Below, piece by piece: positions 1 through 6,081 of a DNA stretch of 11,992 bases (positions are counted from its first letter, which is position 1; every line of letters begins with the position of its first letter). This DNA is from Candidatus Binatota bacterium (GTDB lineage Bacteria; Desulfobacterota; Binatia; Bin18), in assembly GCA_011523315.1 (NCBI GenBank), contig WTHE01000607.1, positions 1-11,992 on the forward strand, in the 5' to 3' direction. The position numbers were made by a program, and so were the translations under genes. The notes below the pieces were generated by a model. That model was not told where the DNA came from, did not search any database, and was given only the letters and a program-made list of their open reading frames with translations.

Positions 1-318
1 CTGAAGGAAGCCGGCGATGCGCTTGAGGAAGCCATCGCCGGCCGCATTGACGACAACGAGCCAATCCCAGCGCCGAGCCGGCCACATGCTGGCGAGCGGC
101 TCATTGCCGTTCCCCCCGATATGGCCGCGAAGGCGGCGTTCGTGCTCGCCTTCCGTGACAGCGGGCTGTCACGGCTCACTGTGGCGGCCCGCCTCGGCGT
201 CAACGAGAAAGTCGTCCGGCGCTGGCTTGATCCGCGCCACCACACAGCGGCTACCCGTCTGCACACGGCACTACGGGCCTTCGGCCAGGAACTCATTGTC
301 GCCTCCCGGACGGCGTAA
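1..318 (+). CDS. hicB: HicB-family type II antitoxin, 3' part (5' end outside window)
   Basis: This frame is open from base 1 and ends at TAA 316-318, giving 105 visible residues, so the true start lies upstream. The first part (LKEAGDALEEAIAGRIDDNE) matches the end of the HicB alpha/beta domain. After a Pro-rich linker comes a helix-turn-helix block at about residues 50-85, with AARLGVNEKVVRRWLDP as its core. Known HicB antitoxins neutralise the HicA mRNA interferase and repress their own operon through such a C-terminal DNA-binding domain. The partner hicA is not visible; it usually lies directly upstream, which is outside the window. No hicA-like gene follows within 340 bp. The internal ATG at 121 is in frame but has no need to be the start. 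The family is a confident call. Whether the pair is intact cannot be judged. Confidence 0.75.
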   Translation: MKEAGDALEEAIAGRIDDNEPIPAPSRPHAGERLIAVPPDMAAKAAFVLAFRDSGLSRLTVAARLGVNEKVVRRWLDPRHHTAATRLHTALRAFGQELIVASRTA

Positions 319-404
319 AAAACGCGAGCGGTGCGAGGCCGACAAGTAGGTTCGGGTCCTTTAACACCGCTTCCAAAAAATGCGAGGGTGATGAGGTATC
401 AGGG

Positions 405-457
405 AGCCGAAAGGGACTACTCTCGCACTCGCGCTCTGCGCTGAAGATTTTTCGGCT
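405..457. repeat. Inverted repeat with 8-bp perfect arms
   Basis: AGCCGAAA at 405-412 is the exact reverse complement of TTTCGGCT at 450-457. The 37-nt loop contains a smaller GCGC/GCGC hairpin near 430-440. It lies about 90 bases after the hicB stop and could form a transcript structure or an operator. No clean U tract follows, so it is not a typical intrinsic terminator. Confidence 0.35.
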
Positions 458-536
458 GGACCGTCCCTTCTGCCTAAAATTGTTCAGCCGAGTATGACGG
501 GCCTCAGCCTGTAAGTCCCTGATTTTCCGCCCTCCG

Positions 537-579
537 CTCCTGGCTGTCCAGCCCGCTCCGTCCGATACCTCCTGGCTGT
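537..579 (+). repeat. 11-bp direct repeat upstream of the Rieske oxygenase
   Basis: CTCCTGGCTGT occurs at 537-547 and again, identically, at 569-579. The start-to-start offset is 32 bp, about three helical turns, so both copies face the same side of the DNA. The second copy ends 83 bp before the oxygenase ATG. Tandem direct sites of this kind are typical of activators such as AraC/XylS-type regulators. That role is inferred only from position and spacing. Confidence 0.35.
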
Positions 580-662
580 GGTTGTCTCAATCGAATGTCG
601 TAGATAGCATGCAGCCACGAAGGACTTGCCGACCCAAGCAGGGCAGAGAAGGGAACGCGCTC

Positions 663-1859
663 ATGGCAACGTACGCACGGCCGCATCTGACCCAACCACC
701 ACAGGCGGGCCTGCTCCGGCCCGACGAGATCGAAGGCATCCTGAAGCCCTTGGAGGAGGCCAACCCGCTCCCCCCGAGAATCTACGCGGATCCCGACGTT
801 TTTGCTGCGGAGCAGGGACGGATTTTGCGCCGCGAGTGGCTTCCCATCGGCTTTCTCGATCAGGTTCGCAACCCGGGCGACTACTTCGCCACCGACATCC
901 TGGGAGAACCCCTACTCGTCGTCTGCGATCCTGACGGCAACGTCCGCACCTACTACAACGTGTGCCGACATCGTGCGATGCGGGTCGCAGAAGGGACCGG
1001 GAACCAGCCCTCCTTCGCGTGCCCGTACCACGGCTGGACCTACGACGGTCATGGACAACTCGTGCAGGCGCTCCATATGGAGCAGACCACGGCGTTCTGC
1101 ATGCAAGACATCCGTCTGCTCGAAGTCCGCACCGAGGTGTGGCAAAACTTCGTGATGATCAACTTCGATCCGGAGGCAGAGCCGCTCGCCCCGCGGCTTG
1201 CGGACCTCGCCACGTTCCTGGAGCCCTGGGACCTGCCCAACATGCGCCTCGTGATCAACAAGCGGTTCCAATGCCCGTGGAACTGGAAAATCATGCTGGA
1301 GAACGCCAACGAGGGCTACCATGTGATGGCCCTGCACCGGAACAGTGCGCAGGAGGCGCTGCCGACCGAAGCGCTCACGGTCAAGTCCCTCGACGGGCAG
1401 TACAGCCTCTTCCACATGCCCTACGCCGAGGCACTGGACGAGGCGAAGGACTGGCTCGGGCGGCATGACCGGGCACAGTACGTTCCGCCCCCGATCCCCG
1501 GCCTGCCGAAGTCCGGCTACGAGCAGGTTGAGTTCATCACGGTCTTCCCGTGCCTGACCTTTTCCGTCCAACACGACAGCATGACCGCCTATCCCACTTT
1601 TCCCCACAAGCTGGACCAGAACACCTTCGCCTGGGTCCATCACATGCCACCGGATTCGGTGGGGGATCACCCCGGCTTCGCTGAGTACATCGCCGCCCAG
1701 GGTGCGATGATGGAGGAGATACAGAGAGAGGACACGGACGCCGCCATCGCCGTTCAGCAAGGCTGGGCGTCCCAGGGCGCGGCCCCCACCTGGCTCTCGC
1801 AGCTCGAGAAAACGACCTGGCAGTTCCACCGCTGGTACGCAAAGCGCATGAGGCTTTAG
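663..1859 (+). CDS. Rieske non-haem iron oxygenase, alpha subunit
   Basis: This 398-aa protein has the layout of ring-hydroxylating or Rieske monooxygenase alpha subunits. The N-terminal Rieske [2Fe-2S] domain binds its cluster through C101, H103, C120 and H123 (CRH...CPYH). The catalytic domain carries the mononuclear iron motif: the run NWKIMLENANEGYH ends at H220, H225 is the second histidine, and D357 in REDTDAA is the likely carboxylate ligand. The bridging residue three before H220 is Glu217, where most dioxygenases have Asp. I chose ATG 663 because AGAAGG lies about ten bases upstream. An in-frame TTG at 582 would add 27 residues of low-complexity sequence. The length suits the single-subunit (alpha3) type. 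No beta subunit, ferredoxin or reductase is nearby, so electrons must come from proteins encoded elsewhere. The substrate is unknown; aromatic acids and quaternary amines are both possible. Confidence 0.9.
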   Translation: MATYARPHLTQPPQAGLLRPDEIEGILKPLEEANPLPPRIYADPDVFAAEQGRILRREWLPIGFLDQVRNPGDYFATDILGEPLLVVCDPDGNVRTYYNVCRHRAMRVAEGTGNQPSFACPYHGWTYDGHGQLVQALHMEQTTAFCMQDIRLLEVRTEVWQNFVMINFDPEAEPLAPRLADLATFLEPWDLPNMRLVINKRFQCPWNWKIMLENANEGYHVMALHRNSAQEALPTEALTVKSLDGQYSLFHMPYAEALDEAKDWLGRHDRAQYVPPPIPGLPKSGYEQVEFITVFPCLTFSVQHDSMTAYPTFPHKLDQNTFAWVHHMPPDSVGDHPGFAEYIAAQGAMMEEIQREDTDAAIAVQQGWASQGAAPTWLSQLEKTTWQFHRWYAKRMRL

Positions 1860-1909
1860 AAGGATGGCAGCTGGCGCAGTCTTTCAGTCAAGGGGAGAGA
1901 ACGGCACAG

Positions 1910-1925
1910 CCCTGACACCTCAGGG
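1910..1925 (+). terminator. Weak hairpin after the oxygenase gene
   Basis: CCCTGA (1910-1915) and TCAGGG (1920-1925) form a perfect 6-bp stem with a CACC loop, 50 bases after the oxygenase stop. A competing CTGAC/GTCAG pairing overlaps it. There is no U tract, so intrinsic termination is doubtful. The 202-bp gap to the convergent amidohydrolase gene shows no other gene. Confidence 0.25.
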
Positions 1926-2061
1926 TCAGAGTCCAGGCAAAGACTTGCCCGCCCTCCAGGCCCACGCTGCAAGACATGGCGGAAAGGAGACAGCTCCCTC
2001 CTCGGGCGCCTTCCGTCAAGGGCCGGTTCTCTCCCCCTGCCCTGCGAGTCTCTCGACCGGT

Positions 2062-3561
2062 TTATTTCGACGGCTGGCCAACCGCTCCCCCGTTGGTTGC
2101 CACCGCCGGAGCCGCAGCGGCCAGCAGGGCGGCGGCCTCGTGCTCGACTACGGTGCCGGTGAAGAACTCGGGATTGGCCTCAGCCCAGAAACGGACCGGG
2201 TTGGTGAACACAAAGTCGCGGAAGTTGTCGGCGTCCATCAGGCCGTCTTCCACCAGCTCATACGCTTCGGGCAGTACCCCGGCCATGTCGGCCACGTCAA
2301 AATGGCCGATGTCGGAGCCGAACAGGGCGTTCAGCTGTGAGCCGAGTGGGTTATGCCTACGACTGAAGGCCCAGGCGTTCATCCGGTCGTCGGCCTCGCA
2401 GCCAAAATAAAATTTCGTGGCAAACAGCTCGTGAAAGTCCTGCTTGTTTTCGATCCGGCAGGCCGAAAAATCGTCCACATTGTCGATGCCGCCCACTGCG
2501 GCCGCCCCGACCGGTTGCCTGGCCGTGTCAAGAGCTGCCCGCCGGTCGGTCAGCGCCGCTGCAATCTCCTGACTGCCGTGGGTAGCGGCCAGCTGACGCA
2601 GCAGATCAACATCCAGATTGTCCGGATTCACCTCGTCCAAGGCGTCGGCATTGCGCTTCTCCCAGTGCTCAATCAGGTCGGCGTACAGCTGACAGGCCCA
2701 GCCGACCCCGCCCTCCAGGAAGGCAAACTTGAGACTCGGAAAGCGGCGGGTCACGCCGCCCAGAAACAGCGCCTTGCACACCGCCTCGCCGGCAACGGCA
2801 AAATGGCCGATATGGTTGTAACAGAAGTTAGAGGGCGAGACGCGCAGCCCATAGCCCCGGCCGCCCGAATGAAAGGTCGGCGAAAAGCCCAGCTCCACAC
2901 ACGTGGCCCAGACCGGATCGTAGTCATACTCGCTGTCCAGGCCGAACACGTCATACCAGGCGGCCAGGCCGGCCGCTTCAGGCTGTTCCTGGACGACGGC
3001 GGGGATCTGACGCCGAATCATGCTGCCCAGCATTACGACCTTGAGGCCCAGCTGCTTGGCATGCTCAAGCTCGGCAATCGCCTCGTCCGGGGTGTGCATC
3101 GGAATCGCTGCGGCCGGCGTCAAACGGTCCGAGACATCCCGGAAATACTCGGCGCTAAAGGTGTTGAACGCCCGACAGGTAATCCGCCGGGTCTCGGCAT
3201 CCGCAATCAACGGCAGGGCCAGCCCGGCAGTCGGGTACATGACCGAGAAATCAAGCCCCAGTTCATCCAGGCGTTCATACAGCAGCTGGGGCATGATGGC
3301 GGTGGCCCGGTCGCGTGTATTCTTGGTCGGCAGCCCCCAGAAGCCCTGCTGGGCGATCCGCCGCCTGCGCCGTTCGGCGACCGACATGGACAGGTGCTCA
3401 TCGGCGAGGCTGGGGAAGCTGGCAAAGCCCTCCACCGCTCGGTCTCCCCCAATCGACCGCAGCCGCTCACGGACCAGGGGGCCGAACTCGAGCCAGTGTC
3501 CGTCGGCATCAATGACCGGGTGGCTGAGGTGCTGGCGTACGACCGAATGCTTGGCGTTCAT
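2062..3561 (-). CDS. Amidohydrolase family protein (ACMSD-like TIM barrel)
   Basis: This 499-aa protein belongs to the Amidohydrolase_2 group of metal-dependent hydrolases and decarboxylases. Near the N-terminus DADGHWLE (D18, D20, H22) sits where the HxH metal motif of strand 1 is found. HSGGRGYG begins at H231, a second histidine lies at H253, and FGSDIGHFD contains D417, the expected metal-ligand aspartate of strand 8. At 499 residues it is longer than ACMSD-type enzymes (about 330-400 aa). The extra length appears to lie at about residues 300-395. I chose ATG 3561 because GAGGAGG (3568-3574) precedes it by six bases; a TTG at 3576 overlaps that site and is unlikely. The gene is divergent from the LLM oxidoreductase, suggesting shared control. 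The C-terminal 30 residues are Ala-rich. The reaction cannot be stated: hydrolysis of a ring or amide and non-oxidative decarboxylation are both possible. Confidence 0.85.
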   Translation of the reverse strand: MNAKHSVVRQHLSHPVIDADGHWLEFGPLVRERLRSIGGDRAVEGFASFPSLADEHLSMSVAERRRRRIAQQGFWGLPTKNTRDRATAIMPQLLYERLDELGLDFSVMYPTAGLALPLIADAETRRITCRAFNTFSAEYFRDVSDRLTPAAAIPMHTPDEAIAELEHAKQLGLKVVMLGSMIRRQIPAVVQEQPEAAGLAAWYDVFGLDSEYDYDPVWATCVELGFSPTFHSGGRGYGLRVSPSNFCYNHIGHFAVAGEAVCKALFLGGVTRRFPSLKFAFLEGGVGWACQLYADLIEHWEKRNADALDEVNPDNLDVDLLRQLAATHGSQEIAAALTDRRAALDTARQPVGAAAVGGIDNVDDFSACRIENKQDFHELFATKFYFGCEADDRMNAWAFSRRHNPLGSQLNALFGSDIGHFDVADMAGVLPEAYELVEDGLMDADNFRDFVFTNPVRFWAEANPEFFTGTVVEHEAAALLAAAAPAVATNGGAVGQPSK

Positions 3562-3628
3562 GACTGTCCTCCTCAACAGGCAATCTTGATGACAGCCGAT
3601 ATCACAAAGACCTCACGGCTGCCTTTCG

Positions 3629-3658
3629 TCTATACGACACCCATAGACAGTCCGTCAC
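3629..3658 (-). promoter_or_regulatory. Candidate amidohydrolase promoter with overlapping inverted repeat
   Basis: Reading the minus strand, GTGACG (3653-3658) and TATAGA (3629-3634) are separated by 18 bp and each match the sigma-70 consensus at four of six positions. The 6-bp inverted repeat GTCTAT/ATAGAC (3628-3633 and 3643-3648) overlaps the -10 box, where a repressor could act. The predicted leader is about 60 nt. Confidence 0.3.
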
Positions 3659-3673
3659 CACTTTTCGACACGC

Positions 3674-3743
3674 GGTACTGTCCTAATTTGAGGTTTTTCC
3701 CTCAACAGAAACAGTGGCTTACAGTTCAAAATAGGACAGTACC
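3674..3743. mobile_element. 70-bp inverted-repeat element, MITE-like or IS remnant
   Basis: The element begins with GGTACTGTCCTA (3674-3685) and ends with the exact reverse complement TAGGACAGTACC (3732-3743). After one mismatch the match continues for three more bases, giving 15 of 16. It is AT-richer than its surroundings. Inside the left half a second hairpin is visible, TTGAGG (3688-3693) with CCTCAA (3700-3705). The hexamer ACACGC directly abuts the left end (3668-3673) and recurs two bases beyond the right end (3746-3751), which could be an imperfect target duplication. There is no coding capacity. Terminal inverted repeats, short length and an intergenic site fit a non-autonomous element. 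A large dyad-symmetric operator is the alternative. I do not recognise the parent IS family. Confidence 0.5.
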
Positions 3744-3759
3744 CAACACGCACCGGTGC

Positions 3760-3787
3760 TTGTCTGCCAGCGCTAAACAGGTATGCT
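3760..3787 (+). promoter_or_regulatory. Candidate promoter of the LLM oxidoreductase gene
   Basis: TTGTCT (3760-3765) and TATGCT (3782-3787) are 16 bp apart, each matching the sigma-70 consensus at four of six positions. The start codon is 37 bp further on, preceded by AGGAGA at 3813-3818. The site begins 17 bp after the inverted-repeat element, so that element lies immediately upstream of the -35 box. Confidence 0.3.
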
Positions 3788-3823
3788 CTGGGGTCGAATA
3801 TTCTCTTCAGACAGGAGACACGC

Positions 3824-4903
3824 ATGGAATTCAGCCTGACCGTAGCCACAAAAATCGACGACTGGCAGCTGATCAAATATGCCGAAGATCTCGGCTATGA
3901 CCGGGCCTGGGTGCCGGATTCCCAGATGATCTGGTCGGACTGTTATGCCACCCTGGCCCTGGCCGCCCACAATACCTCACGGATCAAGCTCGGCACCGGC
4001 GTGTCGATTCCGGGCACCCGGATCGCCCCGGTCACGGCCCACTCCATTGCCTCGATCAACCGCATCGCCCCGGGGCGCGTCTTCCTGGGCATCGGCACCG
4101 GACACACAGCCATGCGGGTCATGGGTATGAACCCGATGAAGATTCGGGATTTTCGTGAGTATTTGCGGGTGCTCAGAGCCTTACTGCGCGGGGAAGAGGT
4201 TGAGTACACGCTCGACGGCACGACCCGCACGATTTGTTTTTTGCACCAGGACCTGCAGTTTTTGGACCTGGAACATACCGTGCCGATCCTCGTCGCGGCC
4301 AACGGCCCGCTGGCTCTGAAAAGCGCGGGCGCGTATGGCGACGGCCTGATCTCCGTCTTTAATGAACAGCCGGGCATGCTGCAAGCTAACCTGGACCTGG
4401 TCAAACAGGGGGCGCAGCAGAACGGCCGAACGCTGGACGCGGATTTTCATACCGCCGCCCTGACCTCGGCCCTGGTCCTCCAGCCCGGGGAGAAGCTGGA
4501 CTCGGAGCGGGTCATTGACGAGTGTGGATCGTGGGTCGCCGCCGCCCTGCACTTTGTGTACGAAATCTACCGCTACACCCGACAAGAAGATGTCGTGCCC
4601 GAGTCCTTCACAGACGTGTGGGACGAGTACTGCGCCTATGTCGAGAAAATGGAGACGCCCGAGGAGAAACGCTACCTCCAGATCCACAACGGCCACTGCA
4701 CCTTTCTGATGCCCGAGGAGCGCCGCTTCATCACCCCCAAGGCGATTGCGGGGACCTGTCTGGTCGGTGAGCCGGCGGCCATTGTCGAGCAACTGCGCCA
4801 GGCCGAACGGGAGGGCCTCAAGGAAGTCACCCTGCTGCCGCCCATGGCCTCGGCCCGCAAGGTGCTGAAAGACTTTGCCGACGAGGTGATGCGGCGCTAT
4901 TAG
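3824..4903 (+). CDS. LLM-class flavin/F420-dependent oxidoreductase
   Basis: This 359-aa protein has the bacterial luciferase-like TIM-barrel pattern. It has an N-terminal AEDLGYDRAWVPDS strand-helix unit (residues 20-33), IKLGTGV (54-60), then APVTAHSIASINRIAPGR with FLGIGTG (68-93). PILVAANGP...SAGAYGDGLI (154-176) is the usual cofactor-phosphate region. A C-terminal segment typical of the family, GTCLVGEPAAIVEQLRQAE (310-328), leads into KEVTLLP. The pattern is closest to F420-dependent members related to methylene-tetrahydromethanopterin reductase, although FMN use cannot be excluded from sequence alone. The family transfers hydride to or from small organic substrates. AGGAGA lies six bases before the ATG. 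The gene is divergent from the amidohydrolase and convergent with DAHP synthase. Residues 225-300 form an insert rich in Glu and aromatic residues, perhaps a substrate lid. The substrate is unknown. Confidence 0.88.
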   Translation: MEFSLTVATKIDDWQLIKYAEDLGYDRAWVPDSQMIWSDCYATLALAAHNTSRIKLGTGVSIPGTRIAPVTAHSIASINRIAPGRVFLGIGTGHTAMRVMGMNPMKIRDFREYLRVLRALLRGEEVEYTLDGTTRTICFLHQDLQFLDLEHTVPILVAANGPLALKSAGAYGDGLISVFNEQPGMLQANLDLVKQGAQQNGRTLDADFHTAALTSALVLQPGEKLDSERVIDECGSWVAAALHFVYEIYRYTRQEDVVPESFTDVWDEYCAYVEKMETPEEKRYLQIHNGHCTFLMPEERRFITPKAIAGTCLVGEPAAIVEQLRQAEREGLKEVTLLPPMASARKVLKDFADEVMRRY

Positions 4904-4916
4904 GCCAGCCGGCTGC

Positions 4917-4970
4917 AAAAGGGAATGGTGATCTTCTTCCATTCCTCAATGGTCATCACGATTCCCTTTT
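4917..4970. terminator. Bidirectional terminator-like hairpin between convergent genes
   Basis: AAAAGGGAATGGTGAT (4917-4932) pairs with ATCACGATTCCCTTTT (4955-4970) over 16 positions with one mismatch. Each arm ends in a T run on its own outgoing strand, so it could stop transcripts from both directions: the LLM gene (stop 4903) and the DAHP synthase gene (stop 4956-4958). The right arm includes the last codons of the DAHP synthase. The loop contains CCATTCC (4939-4945), which can instead pair with GGAATGG (4922-4928), and CCATT can also pair with AATGG (4948-4952). Confidence 0.65.
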
Positions 4971-6020
4971 CTGGGAAGGAACCGCCTCGGCGATTTCGTA
5001 CAACAGCTGTTCGGTCTCTTCCCAGCCAATACAGGCGTCGGTGATCGACATCCCGTACTCCAGCTGGACGCCCTCTTTCCAGGCCTGTTTGCCCGGTTTG
5101 AGATTGCTCTCGATCAACAGGCCCATGAGCGCCCGCTGGCCGTCCCGAAAGACCGCCAGGGCGTCCCGACACACCTGGCCCTGCCTGGTATGATCCTTGC
5201 CCGAATTATCGTGTGAGCAATCGACCATGACCGCCCGGGCGATTTCCTCACCAGCCACAAACTCGACCGCCCGGGCAATGTCCTCGGGACCGCAGTTCGG
5301 CTTGCCGCCCCCGCCACGCAGCACGATATGCCGGTCTGGATTGCCACCGGTCTTGACCATGCAGGTCAGGCCGTCGGCGTTAATGCCCAGAAAGCTGTGC
5401 GGGTGGCGGGCCGAGATCATGGCGTTGATAGCGCTCTGCACTTGGCCGTCGGTGCCGTTCTTGAAACCGATCGGCATCGACAGGCCGCTGGCCAGCTCGC
5501 GGTGGGTCTGACTCTCGGTTGTCCGCGCGCCAATGGCCGCCCAGCTGATCAGGTCGGCCACGTACTGCGGCGTGACCGGATCGAGGACCTCGACCGCGCA
5601 GGGCACCCCCAGCTGATTGATGTGCAGGAGGATCTGGCGGGCCATCTGCAGGCCGGTGGGGATGTCACACGAGCCGTCCAGATGGGGATCGTTAAGTAGC
5701 CCCTGCCAGCCGACCGTGGTGCGCGGCTTTTCAAAATAGGTCCGCATGACAATCACCAGCCGATCACGCGTGGCGTCGATGACTTTTTTGAGGCGGCCGG
5801 CATACTCGTAGGCGGCCTCGGCGTCGTGAATGGAACACGGCCCGGTTACCACCAGCAAGCGGCGCTGGTCCCGGCCGTGCAGAATGGCGCGGATAAGCTG
5901 GCGGGTTTCCGAAACAAGTTCGGCCGCCTGTTCGGTCATCGGCAGCTCGGCTTTCACGGCCCGCGGGGCGATCAGGGGTTGCATATCGACAAGATGGGTA
6001 TCTTCAAGCTGTTCCGACAT
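4956..6020 (-). CDS. aroF: 3-deoxy-7-phosphoheptulonate (DAHP) synthase, class I
   Basis: DAHP synthase condenses phosphoenolpyruvate with erythrose 4-phosphate, the first step of the shikimate pathway to aromatic amino acids. At 354 aa it matches the E. coli AroF/AroG/AroH length, and nearly every key residue is offset by one or two. The metal ligands are C62 (GPCSIHD), H270 (VDCSH), E304 (LLIESNL) and D328 (SITDACIGW). The phosphate and PEP contacts are R93 and K98 (RTYFEKPRTT), R166 (GARTTESQTHRELASG), K187 (GFKNGTDG) and R235 (IVLRGG). The segments LDPVTPQY and ASGLSMPIGF look more AroF-like (tyrosine-sensitive) than AroG-like, but the feedback effector cannot be decided, so the symbol is provisional. 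The ATG at 6020 has only a weak GAGG about 13 bases upstream. The gene follows the Fe-S membrane protein by 61 bp, with a hairpin in between. It is a housekeeping biosynthetic gene among otherwise catabolic neighbours. Confidence 0.95.
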   Translation of the reverse strand: MSEQLEDTHLVDMQPLIAPRAVKAELPMTEQAAELVSETRQLIRAILHGRDQRRLLVVTGPCSIHDAEAAYEYAGRLKKVIDATRDRLVIVMRTYFEKPRTTVGWQGLLNDPHLDGSCDIPTGLQMARQILLHINQLGVPCAVEVLDPVTPQYVADLISWAAIGARTTESQTHRELASGLSMPIGFKNGTDGQVQSAINAMISARHPHSFLGINADGLTCMVKTGGNPDRHIVLRGGGGKPNCGPEDIARAVEFVAGEEIARAVMVDCSHDNSGKDHTRQGQVCRDALAVFRDGQRALMGLLIESNLKPGKQAWKEGVQLEYGMSITDACIGWEETEQLLYEIAEAVPSQKRES

Positions 6021-6046
6021 AGGGGTCGTCCGCCTCTCTTAGCTGA

Positions 6047-6070
6047 GATTACTGCCGACAGGCAGCAATC
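6047..6070 (-). terminator. Hairpin after the Fe-S membrane protein gene
   Basis: On the minus strand GATTGCTGCC and GGCAGTAATC form a 10-bp stem (one G-U pair) around a TGTC loop, 11 bases after the stop at 6082-6084. On the plus strand the same spot has an A-C mismatch, so the structure favours the minus-strand RNA. There is no U tract after it, so it may pause or protect the transcript rather than end it before the DAHP synthase gene. Confidence 0.4.
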
Positions 6071-6081
6071 GTCGTTCACTT

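Larger units (their letters stand above)
319..662. other. Gene-poor interval between hicB and the oxygenase gene
   Basis: I see no convincing gene in these 344 bases. The interval contains an 8-bp inverted repeat (405-412 with 450-457), an 11-bp direct repeat (537-547 and 569-579), and the leader of the oxygenase gene. The oxygenase frame stays open upstream to a TTG at 582 and an ATG at 609, but neither has a good ribosome binding site. No U-tract terminator follows hicB. Control signals for the oxygenase gene must lie here, but no promoter with good -35/-10 boxes and normal spacing stands out. Confidence 0.5.

Noticed and set aside
1..318. Complete HicAB toxin-antitoxin system
   Set aside because: Only the 3' part of the antitoxin is visible and no hicA gene can be seen on either strand nearby.
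582..606. TTGTCT and TAGATA as a promoter for the oxygenase gene
   Set aside because: The spacing is only 13 bp, too short for sigma-70.
582..662. N-terminal extension of the oxygenase from TTG 582 or ATG 609
   Set aside because: The extra residues are low-complexity and Arg/Gln-rich. The ATG at 663 has a ribosome site and gives a usual family length.
504..695. 63-residue minus-strand frame with CVRCH near its start, upstream of the oxygenase
   Set aside because: A single CxxCH-like string is not enough; it has no signal peptide or family context, and it overlaps the oxygenase start and ribosome site.
912..1829. 305-residue open frame on the minus strand opposite the Rieske oxygenase
   Set aside because: It is antisense to a gene with all family motifs, has no recognisable domain, and is explained by GC-rich third codon positions.
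3668..3751. Firm target-site duplication (ACACGC) around the 70-bp element
   Set aside because: The right copy is two bases away from the inverted-repeat end, so it is suggestive only and not used to define the element's borders.
2353..3900. 515-residue open frame on the plus strand opposite the amidohydrolase
   Set aside because: It is antisense to a motif-supported gene, runs across the divergent control region and the start of the LLM gene, and shows no family pattern.
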